Assembly: GCF_009389715.1 (NCBI RefSeq)
Contig: NC_052400.1
Span: 3,658,001 to 3,722,000 of the forward strand
Direction of reading: 5' to 3'
DNA: 64,000 nucleotides
From: Phoenix dactylifera
Taxonomy: Eukaryota; Streptophyta; Magnoliopsida; Arecales; Arecaceae
Part shown: positions 1-10,734 of the stretch, piece by piece
Layout of the letters: the number at the start of each line of letters is the position of its first letter
How positions within the stretch are numbered: position 1 is the first letter of the stretch
Translations under genes and position numbers: made by a program
The notes under the pieces: model-generated
What the model was told of the DNA's origin: nothing
The model's input: only the letters and a program-made list of their open reading frames with translations
The model's database searches: none

Positions 1-1214
1 GGGGGTGCATGTGCATAATGAGGTTGCAGAGGTGGAGGAGTCGGGTTATATACTTGTTGAGGTTGGTCATTCCTCCATCTAAAATTTGGATGGTTCTTCC
101 ATCCAGGGTTGTAAGTACCCGAAAAAGAATTATTGAAAGATTTTTGATAGGTATTCATAACATTGGCCTGATCGTGCAAGACTTCCTTGAATGCGGGTAT
201 TGTGGGGCAATCAGTGATGAGATGGCCAGGCATCTCGCAAATCCTACAAAACTCGCTGTTATGTTCTACGGTCTTGACGGGTTCAATCCTTCTAAGTTCA
301 ATTTCCTCTACCTTCCTACTAAGGGCTGCCATTTTAGCCTGAATATCATCCTGAGTACTATGGTTGTGAAGGCCCCCGTGTGGAATGCTGGTAGGCTTAG
401 GCAAATGTTTATTCACTCTATCCCCTGTATCCCCTAACTGTGCAGTCTCTGCGAGAGAGTCCAAATAGTCCCATGCCTCATCGGGTTGCTTTTCCAAAAA
501 TAGACCATTGCACATAGTCTCTATAAATTGTTTTAACTGTGGAGACAACCCTTCGTAAAAGAAACTAATGGTTCTCCATGTTTTAAACCCATGATGAGGA
601 CAAGAGAGAAGCAAATCTTTAAATCTCTCCCAGCATTCATAAAATGTTTCATGGTCTTTTTGTTGGAAATTACTAATGTGCCTTTTCAAAAAGTTAGTCC
701 TTTGTGCGGGAAAGAATTTTTTCAAGAATTCTCTTCGCATGTCATGCCATGTTCCAAGCGATCTAGGTCTCAAGGAGTTCAGCCATGTTTTGGCTTTATC
801 CTTTAAGGAAAAAGGAAACAAGGTCAATTTAAGGACGTCTTCCGATACATTTGGCACTCTAAATGTGATGCTAATTTCCTCAAAATCCTTAAGGTGAAGA
901 TAAGGGTTCTCGGATTCCATCCCATGATACTTGGGCAGCAATTGAATTACTCCTGGTTTGATTTCAAAGTGTCCTACATTTACAGGAATAATAATGCATG
1001 AAGGGTGACTAGTCCTAGTGGGATGTAAGTATTGTCGAAGTGTCATAACTGGGGGTCTACCTTCATCACCATGGTGACTTCCTATATCATCAGGAAAATT
1101 TGCCATCTCACAAGGTGTGAGATACTGCGAAGGAATTTCAAAGATGTGTCCTAAGGGATGATCTAAAGTTGTACGACTTAATCGACCGGTGTCGTCCCTA
1201 TTCCAACCTAGCAT
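1..1214 (-). CDS. gag, partial (array unit 0, cut by window edge)
   Basis: Ty3/gypsy (Athila-like) Gag, start codon at 1212-1214, open to the window edge with no stop seen. It begins MLGWNRDDTGRL and carries the retrotransposon gag domain (KDKAKTWLNSL... through PHHG...TWRTISFFYEGLSP) and a CCHC zinc knuckle. The product should form virus-like particles and bind element RNA. Its variants (for example Phe in place of the first knuckle-adjacent Cys) match the unit at 12492-13913 better than the three units between. It lacks only the C-terminal ~60 residues because of the window boundary. Confidence 0.85.
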   Translation of the reverse strand, partial: MLGWNRDDTGRLSRTTLDHPLGHIFEIPSQYLTPCEMANFPDDIGSHHGDEGRPPVMTLRQYLHPTRTSHPSCIIIPVNVGHFEIKPGVIQLLPKYHGMESENPYLHLKDFEEISITFRVPNVSEDVLKLTLFPFSLKDKAKTWLNSLRPRSLGTWHDMRREFLKKFFPAQRTNFLKRHISNFQQKDHETFYECWERFKDLLLSCPHHGFKTWRTISFFYEGLSPQLKQFIETMCNGLFLEKQPDEAWDYLDSLAETAQLGDTGDRVNKHLPKPTSIPHGGLHNHSTQDDIQAKMAALSRKVEEIELRRIEPVKTVEHNSEFCRICEMPGHLITDCPTIPAFKEVLHDQANVMNTYQKSFNNSFSGTYNPGWKNHPNFRWRNDQPQQVYNPTPPPLQPHYAHAP

Positions 1215-2367
1215 ACAAAATTTAATTAAATTTTTTTTTTATGTTTTTTTTAAAAAAATAAATATAAATGTAAGTACCAACTAAAGATACCCTAAAACTA
1301 CACCCTAAAACAAAAATCTATTCACAATCAAACATGCAACTAAACATTACACCTCAATTTCTAATGTTTTTCTTAAATTTCTAGACAGCTCCTAACTGGT
1401 TTGAAGAGGGCACCTAAGCCTCCAATCCGGTCTAATGAACCGAGTTGACCAGGTAAGCTCCCAGGTAAGTGGAGGGGTCACGATGCATTCGCAAAGGTCC
1501 CACTTAAAACCCACTTGCCTCGAACAGATGAACTGTCTCCCTTATAGGGACAAAGCTTGCCTAGACATCAACTAAGCCACAAAGCGAAATTGGTGCAACT
1601 TTCGGTGGTCTTCATCCTATTGAGCTCGAATGTCCTTAGGGGCCAACGTCTAGTTGATTTTAGTTAAGCTTAGGATATTTATGCAATGGGGTGATTTTTG
1701 GGCTAAGGACGAGGGATGAAATCCCGACCTTATCTTTTTAAATGGGTTCAGCCCTTAGAATATTTTATGCTGATGCCTTATACTATATGCAACAATCAAG
1801 AGATTTTTTTTTTAATGTTTTATGACATGACTTTAAATTTCATTGAATAGGTGATCAAGCAAATTATTTATTTTTTTTAAATTTTATGAGTTGAAGTTTG
1901 AAATTTGAATTCTGAAATTTGAAATTTAAAATTTTAGATTTTTCCTCTCTTTTTTTTCTGTTTTTTTTTTGAATAATCACCCTTGATCTTTTCTTAAAGT
2001 TTTTTTCTTAAATTTTCAATTAGCAACAAGGGTTAATGAGATATGATAACAATAAAATTCTGATTCTAAAACAATTAAATGCAGAAAATTCAAAACAGAA
2101 AGCAGCAAGGTTTCGTATTAATCTAATAGTCTTAAAAGTTTCAGAATGTCAATCAGACTGTTCAGATAAAGGAAACACAGGTCCTGCACCTGACGACCAA
2201 ATTTGAGTTCAATCAGACGGTTAATTACTTTGATATCAGAGTTTGATGCAGACTGTGCAGGGAATAAAAAAACAGCAGTAAAGATTTTTTTTTTTTGTTT
2301 TTCGAAAGAAAAAGACTAACTACTAAAGTACTAATTAAATCTAAAATTATACTAATAAATCAGCCGT
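1215..2367 (-). other. Non-coding leader between primer site and gag (repeated in every unit)
   Basis: About 1.15 kb of AT-rich sequence lies between each primer site and its gag. The same leader recurs at 4389-5538, 7561-8713, 10735-11892 and 13914-15078. It contains poly-T/poly-A runs, a stretch alternating GAAATTTGAAATTT-like words, and a conserved GC-richer block (around 1380-1660 here). No protein family is recognisable on either strand. The homologous leader of element X is at 51317-52421. Long 5' leaders of this kind are normal for Athila-type elements and may hold packaging or dimerisation signals; that role is inference. Confidence 0.7.
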
Positions 2368-2385
2368 TCCCCAGCAACGGCGCCA
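2368..2385 (-). promoter_or_regulatory. Primer-binding site, Asp-tRNA type (unit 1)
   Basis: On the minus strand the 18 nt read TGGCGCCGTTGCTGGGGA, complementary to the 3' end of plant tRNA-Asp(GUC) apart from one mismatch. Six bases (agtttt on the minus strand) separate it from the LTR end CGCGTCA. This arrangement fixes the LTR edge and the minus-strand orientation. Confidence 0.9.
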
Positions 2386-2391
2386 AAAACT

Positions 2392-3064
2392 TGACGCGTT
2401 CGCAAAAATGCTTTCGCGAAACTGATCTCCCAAGTATAGGAGATCGTACAAGTAGTAAAATCTCGGAAGTCCGAGGTCGAATCCTCAGGGAACGATCTAT
2501 AGATTATTAGCGTAATTTTTAGATGTAATTTTCAGTTGAATAAATATGTGGATTAAGATGATGTTTTGATTTTCAGAAATTAAAAACAGAGAATAATAGA
2601 TCAATGAACAAAGTTCAATCAAATAGAAATGGTTAGGGATCCGGAATCCTCCTTGATAATATTGCATTCAAGAATAAATCCTGCGATTCTTGTTTAAGGA
2701 TGTAAGAGTAGAATAGATCAAAACATGAAATATATTTTATGGACACATGAACTCTATTTCTAAGCATTCATCGTGCCTATTACATCAACGACAAATCAAA
2801 TACTAAAGCAGTCCACGTACAAATAAACATAAACCATTAAAAATCTATCTACAAAATAGTTATGCAAGAACCCATAACACATCAAAAATATAAATCAATA
2901 AGAGCAAAGGTTCAGAATTTACTTCAAAGAAAGTAATACATCAAAGGTTCCTCCATCACCCTTCACCTAAGAAATCAGCTCTCCATTAAAAACATTAACC
3001 TCCCCATATTTTTCCTTTTCCCTTTTTTTTCTTTTCGGAAACAGGGCCTCCCCTGTTTCCTCTT
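2392..3064 (-). repeat. Partial LTR inside the array (unit 1)
   Basis: Matches the primer-proximal part of the full LTR at 15103-16849, from its TGACGCG edge to just past the hairpin at 3037-3060. At 3064/3065 the match stops and gag-type sequence begins. Minus-strand reading therefore runs from gag straight into LTR. The outer ~1.07 kb of the LTR, including its TGATGAGAGC end, is missing. Equivalent fragments lie at 5563-6236, 8738-9410 and 11917-12589, all with the same junction. Confidence 0.88.
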
Positions 3065-4388
3065 GAGCACTTAAAGCAGTGGTCAGCGTTGTCAGTTGAT
3101 TTCTTAATTCATCATTGATTTTAGCTTGGTCTTGCATGAAAGATTGCCAAGTTTCTTCGAGACTGGATTTTTGAGGGGGTGCATGTGCATAATGAGGTTG
3201 CAGAGGTGGAGGAGTTGGGTTATATACTTGTTGAGGTTGGTCATTCCTCCATCTGAAATTTGGATGGTTCTTCCATCCAGGATTGTAAGTACCCAAAAAA
3301 GAATTATTGAAAGATTTTTGATAGGTATTCATAACATTGGCCTGATCGTGCAAGACTTCCTTGAATGCGGGTATTGTGGGGCAATCAGTGATGAGATGGC
3401 CAGGCATCTCGCAAATCCTACAACACTCGCTGTTATGTTCTACGGTCTTGACGGGTTCAATCCTTCTAAGTTCAATTTTCTCTACCTTCCTAGTAAGGGC
3501 TGCCATTTTAGCCTGAATATCATCCTGAGTACTAAGGTTGTAAAGGCCCCCGTGTGGAATGCTAGTAGGCTTAGGCAAAGGTTTATTCACTCTATCCCCT
3601 GTATCCCATAATTGTGCAGTCTCTGCGAGAGAGTCCAAATAGTCCCATGCCTCATCGGGTTGCTTTTCCAAAAATAGACCATTGCACATAGTCTCTATAA
3701 ATTGTTTTAACTGTGGAGACAACCCTTCGTAAAAGAAACTAATGGTTCTCCATGTTTCACACCCATGATGAGGACAAGAGAGAAGCAAATCTTTAAATCT
3801 CTCCCAGCATTCATAAAATATTTCATGGTCTTTTTGTTGGAAATTACTAATGTGCCTTTTCAAAAAGTTAGTCCTTTGTGCGGGAAAGAATTTTTTCAAG
3901 AATTCTCTTTGCATGTCATGCCATGTTCCTAGCGATCTAGGTCTCAAGGAGTTCAGCCATGTTTTGGCTTTATCCTTTAAGAAAAAAGGAAACAAGGTCA
4001 ATTTAAGGACGTCTTCCGATACATTTGGCACTCTAAATGTGATGCTAATTTTCTCAAAATCCTTAAGGTGAAGATAAGGGTTCTCGGATTCCATCCCATG
4101 ATATTTGGGCAGCAATTGAATTACTCCTGGTTTGATTTCAAAGTGTCCTACATTTACAGGAATAATCATGCATGAAGGGTGACTAGTCCTAGTGGGATGT
4201 AAGTATTGTCGAAGTGTCATAACTGGGGGTCTACCTTCATCACTATGGTGACTTCCTATATCATCAGAAAAATTTGCCATCTCACAAGGTGTGAGATACT
4301 GCGAAGGAATTTCAAGGATGTGTCCTAAGGGATGATCTAAAGTTGTACGACTTAAACGACCGGTGTCGTCCCTATTCCAACCTAGCAT
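2967..4388 (-). CDS. gag with LTR-encoded C-terminal tail (array unit 1)
   Basis: A 473-aa Athila-like Gag. Residues ~85-260 form the retrotransposon gag domain, and the CCHC knuckle CRICEMPGHLITDC lies near residue 325. A Pro/Gln-rich linker and a helical SFMQDQAKINDELRNQLTTL segment follow. After LSAQEE the reading frame crosses into the partial LTR, which supplies the last ~30 residues, a strongly basic tail (PKRKKREKEK) ending FNGELIS. In element X the gag continues instead towards protease. The start is the first ATG of the conserved MLGWNRDDTG N-terminus. No protease or pol follows. Function as a particle protein is from family knowledge; the tail's role is unknown. Confidence 0.85.
   Translation of the reverse strand: MLGWNRDDTGRLSRTTLDHPLGHILEIPSQYLTPCEMANFSDDIGSHHSDEGRPPVMTLRQYLHPTRTSHPSCMIIPVNVGHFEIKPGVIQLLPKYHGMESENPYLHLKDFEKISITFRVPNVSEDVLKLTLFPFFLKDKAKTWLNSLRPRSLGTWHDMQREFLKKFFPAQRTNFLKRHISNFQQKDHEIFYECWERFKDLLLSCPHHGCETWRTISFFYEGLSPQLKQFIETMCNGLFLEKQPDEAWDYLDSLAETAQLWDTGDRVNKPLPKPTSIPHGGLYNLSTQDDIQAKMAALTRKVEKIELRRIEPVKTVEHNSECCRICEMPGHLITDCPTIPAFKEVLHDQANVMNTYQKSFNNSFLGTYNPGWKNHPNFRWRNDQPQQVYNPTPPPLQPHYAHAPPQKSSLEETWQSFMQDQAKINDELRNQLTTLTTALSAQEETGEALFPKRKKREKEKYGEVNVFNGELIS
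3037..3060 (-). other. Conserved LTR hairpin at the gag-LTR junction (unit 1)
   Basis: Perfect stem-loop with arms GGAAACAGG / CCTGTTTCC and a six-base loop, ending 4 bases from the junction with gag. The same hairpin lies at 6209-6232, 9383-9406, 12562-12585 (arm mutated) and near 15748-15771. Diverged forms with the same shape occur in the LTRs of X and Y. Confidence 0.8.
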
Positions 4389-5538
4389 ATAAAATTTAAT
4401 TAAATTTTTTTTAAAATTTTTTTTTATGTTTTTTTAAAAAATAAATATAAATGTAAGTACCAACTAAAGATACCCTAAAACTGCACCCTAAAACAAAAAT
4501 CTATTCACAATCAAACATGCAACTAAACATTACACCTCAATTTTTAATGTTTTTCTTAAATTTCTAGACAGCTCCTAACTGATTTGAAGAGGGCACCGAA
4601 GCCTCCAATCCGGTCTAATGAACCGAGTTGACCAGGTAAGCTCCCAGGTAAGTGGAGGGGTCACGATGCATTCGCAAAGGTCCCACTTAAAACCCACTTG
4701 CCTCGAACAGATGAACTGTCTCCCTTATAGGGACAAAGCTTGCCTAGACATCAACTAAGCCACAGAGCGAAATTAGTGCAACTTTCGGTGGTCTTCATCC
4801 TATTGAGCTCGAATGTCCTTAGGGGCCAACGTCTAGTTGATTTTCGTTAAGCTTAGGGTATTTATGCAATGGGGTGATTTTTGGGCTAAGGACGAGTGAT
4901 GAAATCCCGCCCTTATCTTTTTAAATGGGTTCAGCCCTTAGAATATTTTATGCTGATGCCTTATACTATATGCAACAATCAAGAGATTTTTTTTTAATGT
5001 TTTATGACATGACTTTAAATTTCATTGAATAGGTGATCAAGCAAATTATTTATTTTTTTTAAATTTTATGAGTTGAAGTTTGAAATTTGAATTCTGAAAT
5101 TTGAAATTTGAAATTTTAGGTTTTCCTCTCTCTTTTTTTTTTTGAATAATCACCCTTGATCTTTTCTTAAAGTTTTTTTCTTAAATTTTCAATTAGCAAC
5201 AAGGGTTAATGAGATATGATAACAATAAAATTCTGATTCTAAAATAATTAAATGCAAAAAATTCAAAAGAGAAAGCAGCAAGGTTTCGTATTAATCTAAT
5301 AGTCTTAAAAGTTTCAGAATGTCAATCAGACCGTTCTGATAAGAGAAACGCAGGTCGTGCACCTGACGACCAAATTTGAGTTCAATCAGACGGTTAATTA
5401 ATTTGATATCAGAGTTTGATGCAGACTGTGCAGGGAATAAAAAAACAGCAGTAAAGATTTTTTTTTTGTTTTTCGAAAGAAAAAGACTAACTACTAAAGT
5501 ACTAATTAAATCTAAAATTATACTAATAAATCAGCCGT

Positions 5539-5556
5539 TCTCCGGCAACGGCGCCA
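5539..5556 (-). promoter_or_regulatory. Primer-binding site, Asp-tRNA type (unit 2)
   Basis: Minus-strand TGGCGCCGTTGCCGGAGA matches the 3' end of tRNA-Asp except at one base (CTCCGG instead of CCCCGG on the plus strand). The same variant occurs in the next two units, so the three middle units are closest relatives. Confidence 0.9.
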
Positions 5557-5562
5557 AAAACT

Positions 5563-6236
5563 TGACGCGTTCGCAAAAATGCTTTCGCGAAACTGATCTC
5601 CCAAGTATAGGAGATCGTACAAGTAGTAAAATCTCGGAAGTCCGAGGTCGAATCCTCAGGGAACGATCTATAGATTATTAGCGTAATTTTTAGATGTAAT
5701 TTTCAGTTGAATAAATATGTGGATTAAGATGATGTTTTGATTTTCAAAAATTAAAAACAGAGAATAATAGATCAATGAACAAAGTTCAATCAAATAGAAA
5801 TGGTTAAGGATCCGGAATCCTCCTTGATAATATTGCATTCAAGAATAAATCCTGCGATTCTTGTTTAAGGATGTAAGAGTAGAATAGATCAAAACATGAA
5901 ATATATTTTATGGACACATGAACTCTATTTCTAAGCATTCATCGTGCCTATTACATCAACGACAAATCAAATACTAAAGCAGTCCACGTACCAATAAACA
6001 TAAACCATTAAAAATCTATCTACAAAATAGTTATGCAAGAACCCATAACACATCAAAAATATAAATCAATAAGAGCAAAGGTTCAGAATTTACTTCAAAG
6101 AAAGTAATACATCAAAGGTTCCTCCATCACCCTTCACCTAAGAAATCAGCTCTCCATTAAAAACATTAACCTCCCCATATTTTTCCTTTTCCCTTTTTTT
6201 TTCTTTTCGGAAACAGGGCCTCCCCTGTTTCCTCTT
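5563..6236 (-). repeat. Partial LTR inside the array (unit 2)
   Basis: Same extent and same gag junction as the fragment at 2392-3064. One extra T in the poly-T run near 6195-6202 shifts the frame of the overlapping gag tail. Confidence 0.87.
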
Positions 6237-7560
6237 GAGCACTTAAAGCAGTGGTCAGCGTTGTCAGTTGATTTCTTAATTCATCATTGATTTTAGCTTG
6301 GTCTTGCATGAAAGATTGCCAAGTTTCTTCGAGACTGGATTTTTGAGGGGGTGCATGTGCATAATGAGGTTGCAGAGGTGGAGGAGTTGGGTTATATACT
6401 TGTTGAGGTTGGTCATTCCTCCATCTGAAATTTGGATGGTTCTTCCATCCAGGGTTGTAGGTACCCAAAAAAGGATTATTGAAAGATTTTTGATAGGTAT
6501 TCATAACATTGGCCTGATCGTGCAAGACTTCCTTGAATGCGGGTATTGTGGGGCAATCAGTGATGAGATGGCCAGGCATCTCGCAAATCCTACAACACTC
6601 GCTGTTATGTTCTACGGTCTTGACGGGTTCAATCCTTCTAAGTTCAATTTTCTCTACCTTCCTAGTAAGGGCTGCCATTTTAGCCTGAATATCATCCTGA
6701 GTACTAAGGTTGTAAAGGCCCCCGTGTGGAATGCTAGTAGGCTTAGGCAAAGGTTTATTCACTCTATCCCCTGTATCCCATAATTGTGCAGTCTCTGCGA
6801 GAGAGTCCAAATAGTCCCATGCCTCATCGGGTTGCTTTTCCAAAAATAGACCATTGCACATAGTCTCTATAAATTGTTTTAACTGTGGAGACAACCCTTC
6901 GTAAAAGAAACTAATGGTTCTCCATGTTTCACACCCATGATGAGGATAAGAGAGAAGCAAATCTTTAAATCTCTCCCAGCATTCATAAAATATTTCATGG
7001 TCTTTTTGTTGGAAATTACTAATGTGCCTTTTCAAAAAGTTAGTCCTTTGTGCGGGAAAGAATTTTTTCAAGAATTCTCTTTGCATGTCATGCCATGTTC
7101 CTAGCGATCTAGGTCTCAAGGAGTTCAGCCATGTTTTGGCTTTATCCTTTAAGAAAAAAGGAAACAAGGTCAATTTAAGGACGTCTTCCGATACATTTGG
7201 CACTCTAAATGTGATGCTAATTTCCTCAAAATCCTTAAGGTGAAGATAAGGGTTCTCGAATTCCATCCCATGATATTTGGGCAGCAATTGAATTACTCCT
7301 GGTTTGATTTCAAAGTGTCCTACATTTACAGGAATAATCATGCATGAAGGGTGACTAGTCCTAGTGGGATGTAAGTATTGTCGAAGTGTCATAACTGGGG
7401 GTCTACCTTCATCACTATGGTGACTTCCTATATCATCAGAAAAATTTGCCATCTCACAAGGTGTGAGATACTGCGAAGGAATTTCAAGGATGTGTCCTAA
7501 GGGATGATCTAAAGTTGTACGACTTAATCGACCGGTGTCGTCCCTATTCCAACCTAGCAT
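6166..7560 (-). CDS. gag with frameshifted LTR-encoded tail (array unit 2)
   Basis: A 464-aa Athila-like Gag nearly identical to the unit-1 copy through the gag domain and CCHC knuckle. In the LTR-derived tail a longer homopolymer changes the frame after PKRKK, so this copy ends KGKGKIWGG and is nine residues shorter. The basic character is kept. No pol follows. The intact body suggests recent amplification or selection or homogenisation of gag; the sequence alone cannot separate these. Confidence 0.84.
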   Translation of the reverse strand: MLGWNRDDTGRLSRTTLDHPLGHILEIPSQYLTPCEMANFSDDIGSHHSDEGRPPVMTLRQYLHPTRTSHPSCMIIPVNVGHFEIKPGVIQLLPKYHGMEFENPYLHLKDFEEISITFRVPNVSEDVLKLTLFPFFLKDKAKTWLNSLRPRSLGTWHDMQREFLKKFFPAQRTNFLKRHISNFQQKDHEIFYECWERFKDLLLSYPHHGCETWRTISFFYEGLSPQLKQFIETMCNGLFLEKQPDEAWDYLDSLAETAQLWDTGDRVNKPLPKPTSIPHGGLYNLSTQDDIQAKMAALTRKVEKIELRRIEPVKTVEHNSECCRICEMPGHLITDCPTIPAFKEVLHDQANVMNTYQKSFNNPFLGTYNPGWKNHPNFRWRNDQPQQVYNPTPPPLQPHYAHAPPQKSSLEETWQSFMQDQAKINDELRNQLTTLTTALSAQEETGEALFPKRKKKGKGKIWGG

Positions 7561-8713
7561 ATAAAATTTAATTAAATTTTTTTTTTAAATTTTTTTTTAT
7601 GTTTTTTTAAAAAATAAATATAAATGTAAGTACCAACTAAAGATACCCTAAAACTGCACCCTAAAACAAAAATCTATTCACAATCAAACATGCAACTAAA
7701 CATTACACCTCAATTTTTAATGTTTTTCTTAAATTTCTAGACAGCTCCTAACTGATTTGAAGAGGGCACCGAAGCCTCCAATCCGGTCTAATGAACCGAG
7801 TTGACCAGGTAAGCTCCCAGGTAAGTGGAGGGGTCACGATGCATTCGCAAAGGTCACACTTAAAACCCACTTGCCTCGAACAGATGAACTGTCTCCCTTA
7901 TAGGGACAAAGCTTGCCTAGACATCAACTAAGCCACAGAGCGAAATTAGTGCAACTTTCGGTGGTCTTCATCCTATTGAGCTCGAATGTCCTTAGGGGCC
8001 AACGTCTAGTTGATTTTAGTTAAGCTTAGGGTATTTATGCAATGGGGTGATTCTTGGGCTAAGGACGAGTGATGAAATCCCGCCCTTATCTTTTTAAATG
8101 GGTTCAGCCCTTAGAATATTTTATGCTGATGCCTTATACTATATGCAACAATCAAGAGATTTTTTTTTTTAATGTTTTATGACATGACTTTAAATTTCAT
8201 TGAATAGGTGATCAAGCAAATTATTTATTTTTTTTAAATTTTATGAGTTGAAGTTTGAAATTTGAATTCTGAAATTTGAAATTTGAAATTTTAGGTTTTC
8301 CTCTCTTTTTTTTTTTTGAATAATCACCCTTGATCTTTTCTTAAAGTTTTTTTCTTAAATTTTCAATTAGCAACAAGGGTTAATGAGATATGATAACAAT
8401 AAAATTCTGATTCTAAAATAATTAAATGCAGAAAATTCAAAAGAGAAAGCAGCAAGGTTTCGTATTAATCTAATAGTCTTAAAAGTTTCAGAATGTCAAT
8501 CAGACCGTTCTGATAAGAGAAACGCAGGTCGTGCACCTGACGACCAAATTAGAGTTCAATCAGACGGTTAATTACTTTGATATCAGAGTTTGATGCAGAC
8601 TGTGCAGGGAATAAAAAAACAGCAGTAAAGATTTTTTTTTTTGTTTTTCGAAAGAAAAAGACTAACTACTAAAGTACTAATTAAATCTAAAATTATACTA
8701 ATAAATCAGCCGT

Positions 8714-8731
8714 TCTCCGGCAACGGCGCCA
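8714..8731 (-). promoter_or_regulatory. Primer-binding site, Asp-tRNA type (unit 3)
   Basis: Same 18-nt variant as at 5539-5556, six bases from the LTR edge at 8738. Confidence 0.9.
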
Positions 8732-8737
8732 AAAACT

Positions 8738-9410
8738 TGACGCGTTCGCAAAAATGCTTTCGCGAAACTAATCTCCCAAGTATAGGAGATCGTACAAGTA
8801 GTAAAATCTCGGAAGTCCGAGGTCGAATCCTCAGGAAACGATCTATAGATTATTAGCGTAATTTTTAGATGTAATTTTCAGTTGAATAAATCTGTGGATT
8901 AAGATGATGTTTTGATTTTCAGAAATTAAAAACAGAGAATAATAGATCAATGAACAAAGTTCAATCAAATAGAAATGGTTAGGGATCCGGAATCCCCCTT
9001 GATAATATTGCATTCAAGAATAAATCCTGCGATTCTTGTTTAAGGATGTAAGAGTAGAATAGATCAAAACATGAAATATATTTTATGGATACATGAACTC
9101 TATTTCTAAGCATTCATCGTACCTATTACATCAACGACAAATCAAATACTAAAGCAGTCCACGTACCAATAAACATTAACCATTAAAAATCTATCTACAA
9201 AATAGTTATGCAAGAACCCATAACACATCAAAAATATAAATCAATAAGAGAAAAGGTTTAGAATTTACTTCAAAGAAAGTAATACATCAAAGGTTCCTCC
9301 ATCACCCTTCACCTAAGAAGTCAGCTCTCCATTAAAAACATTAACCTCCCCATATTTTTCCTTTTCCCTTTTTTTTCTTTTCGGAAACAGGGCCTCCCCT
9401 GTTTCCTCTT
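8738..9410 (-). repeat. Partial LTR inside the array (unit 3)
   Basis: LTR part ending just after the hairpin at 9383-9406, then the same junction to gag as in the other units. Confidence 0.87.
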
Positions 9411-10734
9411 GAGCACTTAAAGCAGTGGTCAGCGTTGTCAGTTGATTTCTTAATTCATCATTGATTTTAGCTTGGTCTTGCATGAAATATTGCAAAGTTT
9501 CTTCGAGACTGGATTTTTGAGGGGGTGCATGTGCATAATGAGGTTGCAGAGGTGGAGGAGTTGGGTTATATACTTGTTGAGGTTGGTCATTCCTCCATCT
9601 GAAATTTGGATGGTTCTTCCATCCAGGGTTGTAAGTACCCGAAAAAGGATTATTGTAAGATTTTTGATAGGTATTCATAACATTGGCCTGATCGTGCAAG
9701 ACTTCTTTGAATGCGGGTATTGTGGGGCAATCAGTGATGAGATGGCCAGGCATCTCGCAAATCCTACAACACTCGCTGTTATGTTCTACGGTCTTGACGG
9801 GTTCAAACCTTCTAAGTTCAATTTTCTCTACCTTCCTAGTAAGGGCTGCCATTTTAGCCTGAATATCATCCTGAGTACTAAGGTTGTAAAGGCCCCCGTG
9901 TGGAATGCTAGTAGGCTTAGGCAAAGGTTTTTTCACTCTATCCCCTGTATCCCATAATTGTGCAGTCTCTGCGAGAGAGTCCAAATAGTCCCATGCCTCA
10001 TCGGGTTGCTTTTCCAAAAATAGACCATTGCACATAGTCTCTATAAATTGTTTTAACTGTGGAGACAACCCTTCGTAAAAGAAACTAATGGTTCTCCATG
10101 TTTCACACCCATGATGAGGACAAGAGAGAAGCAAATCTTTAAATCTCTCCCAGCATTCATAAAATATTTCATGGTCTTTTTGTTGGAAATTACTAATGTG
10201 CCTTTTCAAAAAGTTAGTCCTTTGTGCGGGAAAGAATTTTTTCAAGAATTCTCTTTGCATGTCATGCCATGTTCCTAGCGATCTAGGTCTCAAGGAGTTC
10301 AGCCATGTTTTGGCTTTATCCTTTAAGAAAAAAGGAAACAAGGTCAATTTAAGGACGTCTTCCGATACATTTGGCACTCTAAATGTGATGCTAATTTCCT
10401 CAAAATCCTTAAGGTGAAGATAAGGGTTCTCGGATTCCATCCCATGATACTTGGGCAGCAATTGAATTACTCCTGGTTTGATTTCAAAGTGTCCTATATT
10501 TACAGGAATAATCATGCATGAAGGGTGACTATTCCTAGTGGGCTGTAAGTATTGTCGAAGTGTCATAACTGGGGCTCTACCTTCATCACCATGGTGACTT
10601 CCTATATCATCAGGAAAATTTGCCATCTCACAAGGTGTGAGATACTGCGAAGGAATTTCAAGGATGTGTCCTAAGGGATGATCTAAAGTTGTACGACTTA
10701 ATCGACCGGTGTCGTCCCTATTCCAACCTAGCAT
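9313..10734 (-). CDS. gag with LTR-encoded tail (array unit 3)
   Basis: Athila-like Gag of 473 aa if started at the conserved MLGWNRDDTG. An in-frame ATG 13 codons upstream (10773) exists only in this copy and lies in the low-complexity A/T run, so I do not prefer it. The gag domain, CCHC knuckle and basic LTR-encoded tail (KRKKREKEKYGEVNVFNGEL) are all present. Small substitutions such as LQYFMQDQ separate it from the neighbouring copies. Confidence 0.84.
   Translation of the reverse strand: MLGWNRDDTGRLSRTTLDHPLGHILEIPSQYLTPCEMANFPDDIGSHHGDEGRAPVMTLRQYLQPTRNSHPSCMIIPVNIGHFEIKPGVIQLLPKYHGMESENPYLHLKDFEEISITFRVPNVSEDVLKLTLFPFFLKDKAKTWLNSLRPRSLGTWHDMQREFLKKFFPAQRTNFLKRHISNFQQKDHEIFYECWERFKDLLLSCPHHGCETWRTISFFYEGLSPQLKQFIETMCNGLFLEKQPDEAWDYLDSLAETAQLWDTGDRVKKPLPKPTSIPHGGLYNLSTQDDIQAKMAALTRKVEKIELRRFEPVKTVEHNSECCRICEMPGHLITDCPTIPAFKEVLHDQANVMNTYQKSYNNPFSGTYNPGWKNHPNFRWRNDQPQQVYNPTPPPLQPHYAHAPPQKSSLEETLQYFMQDQAKINDELRNQLTTLTTALSAQEETGEALFPKRKKREKEKYGEVNVFNGELTS

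Noticed and set aside
3126..3611. Plus-strand 161-aa ORF repeated in array units (also 6298, 9472, 12651)
   Set aside because: It is antisense to gag, preserved only because gag is preserved. No family resemblance or promoter context.
5376..5681. Plus-strand ORF over the leader, primer site and LTR edge (repeated near 2295, 8641, 11820, 15006)
   Set aside because: Crosses non-coding leader and primer site and has low-complexity content; no known domain.
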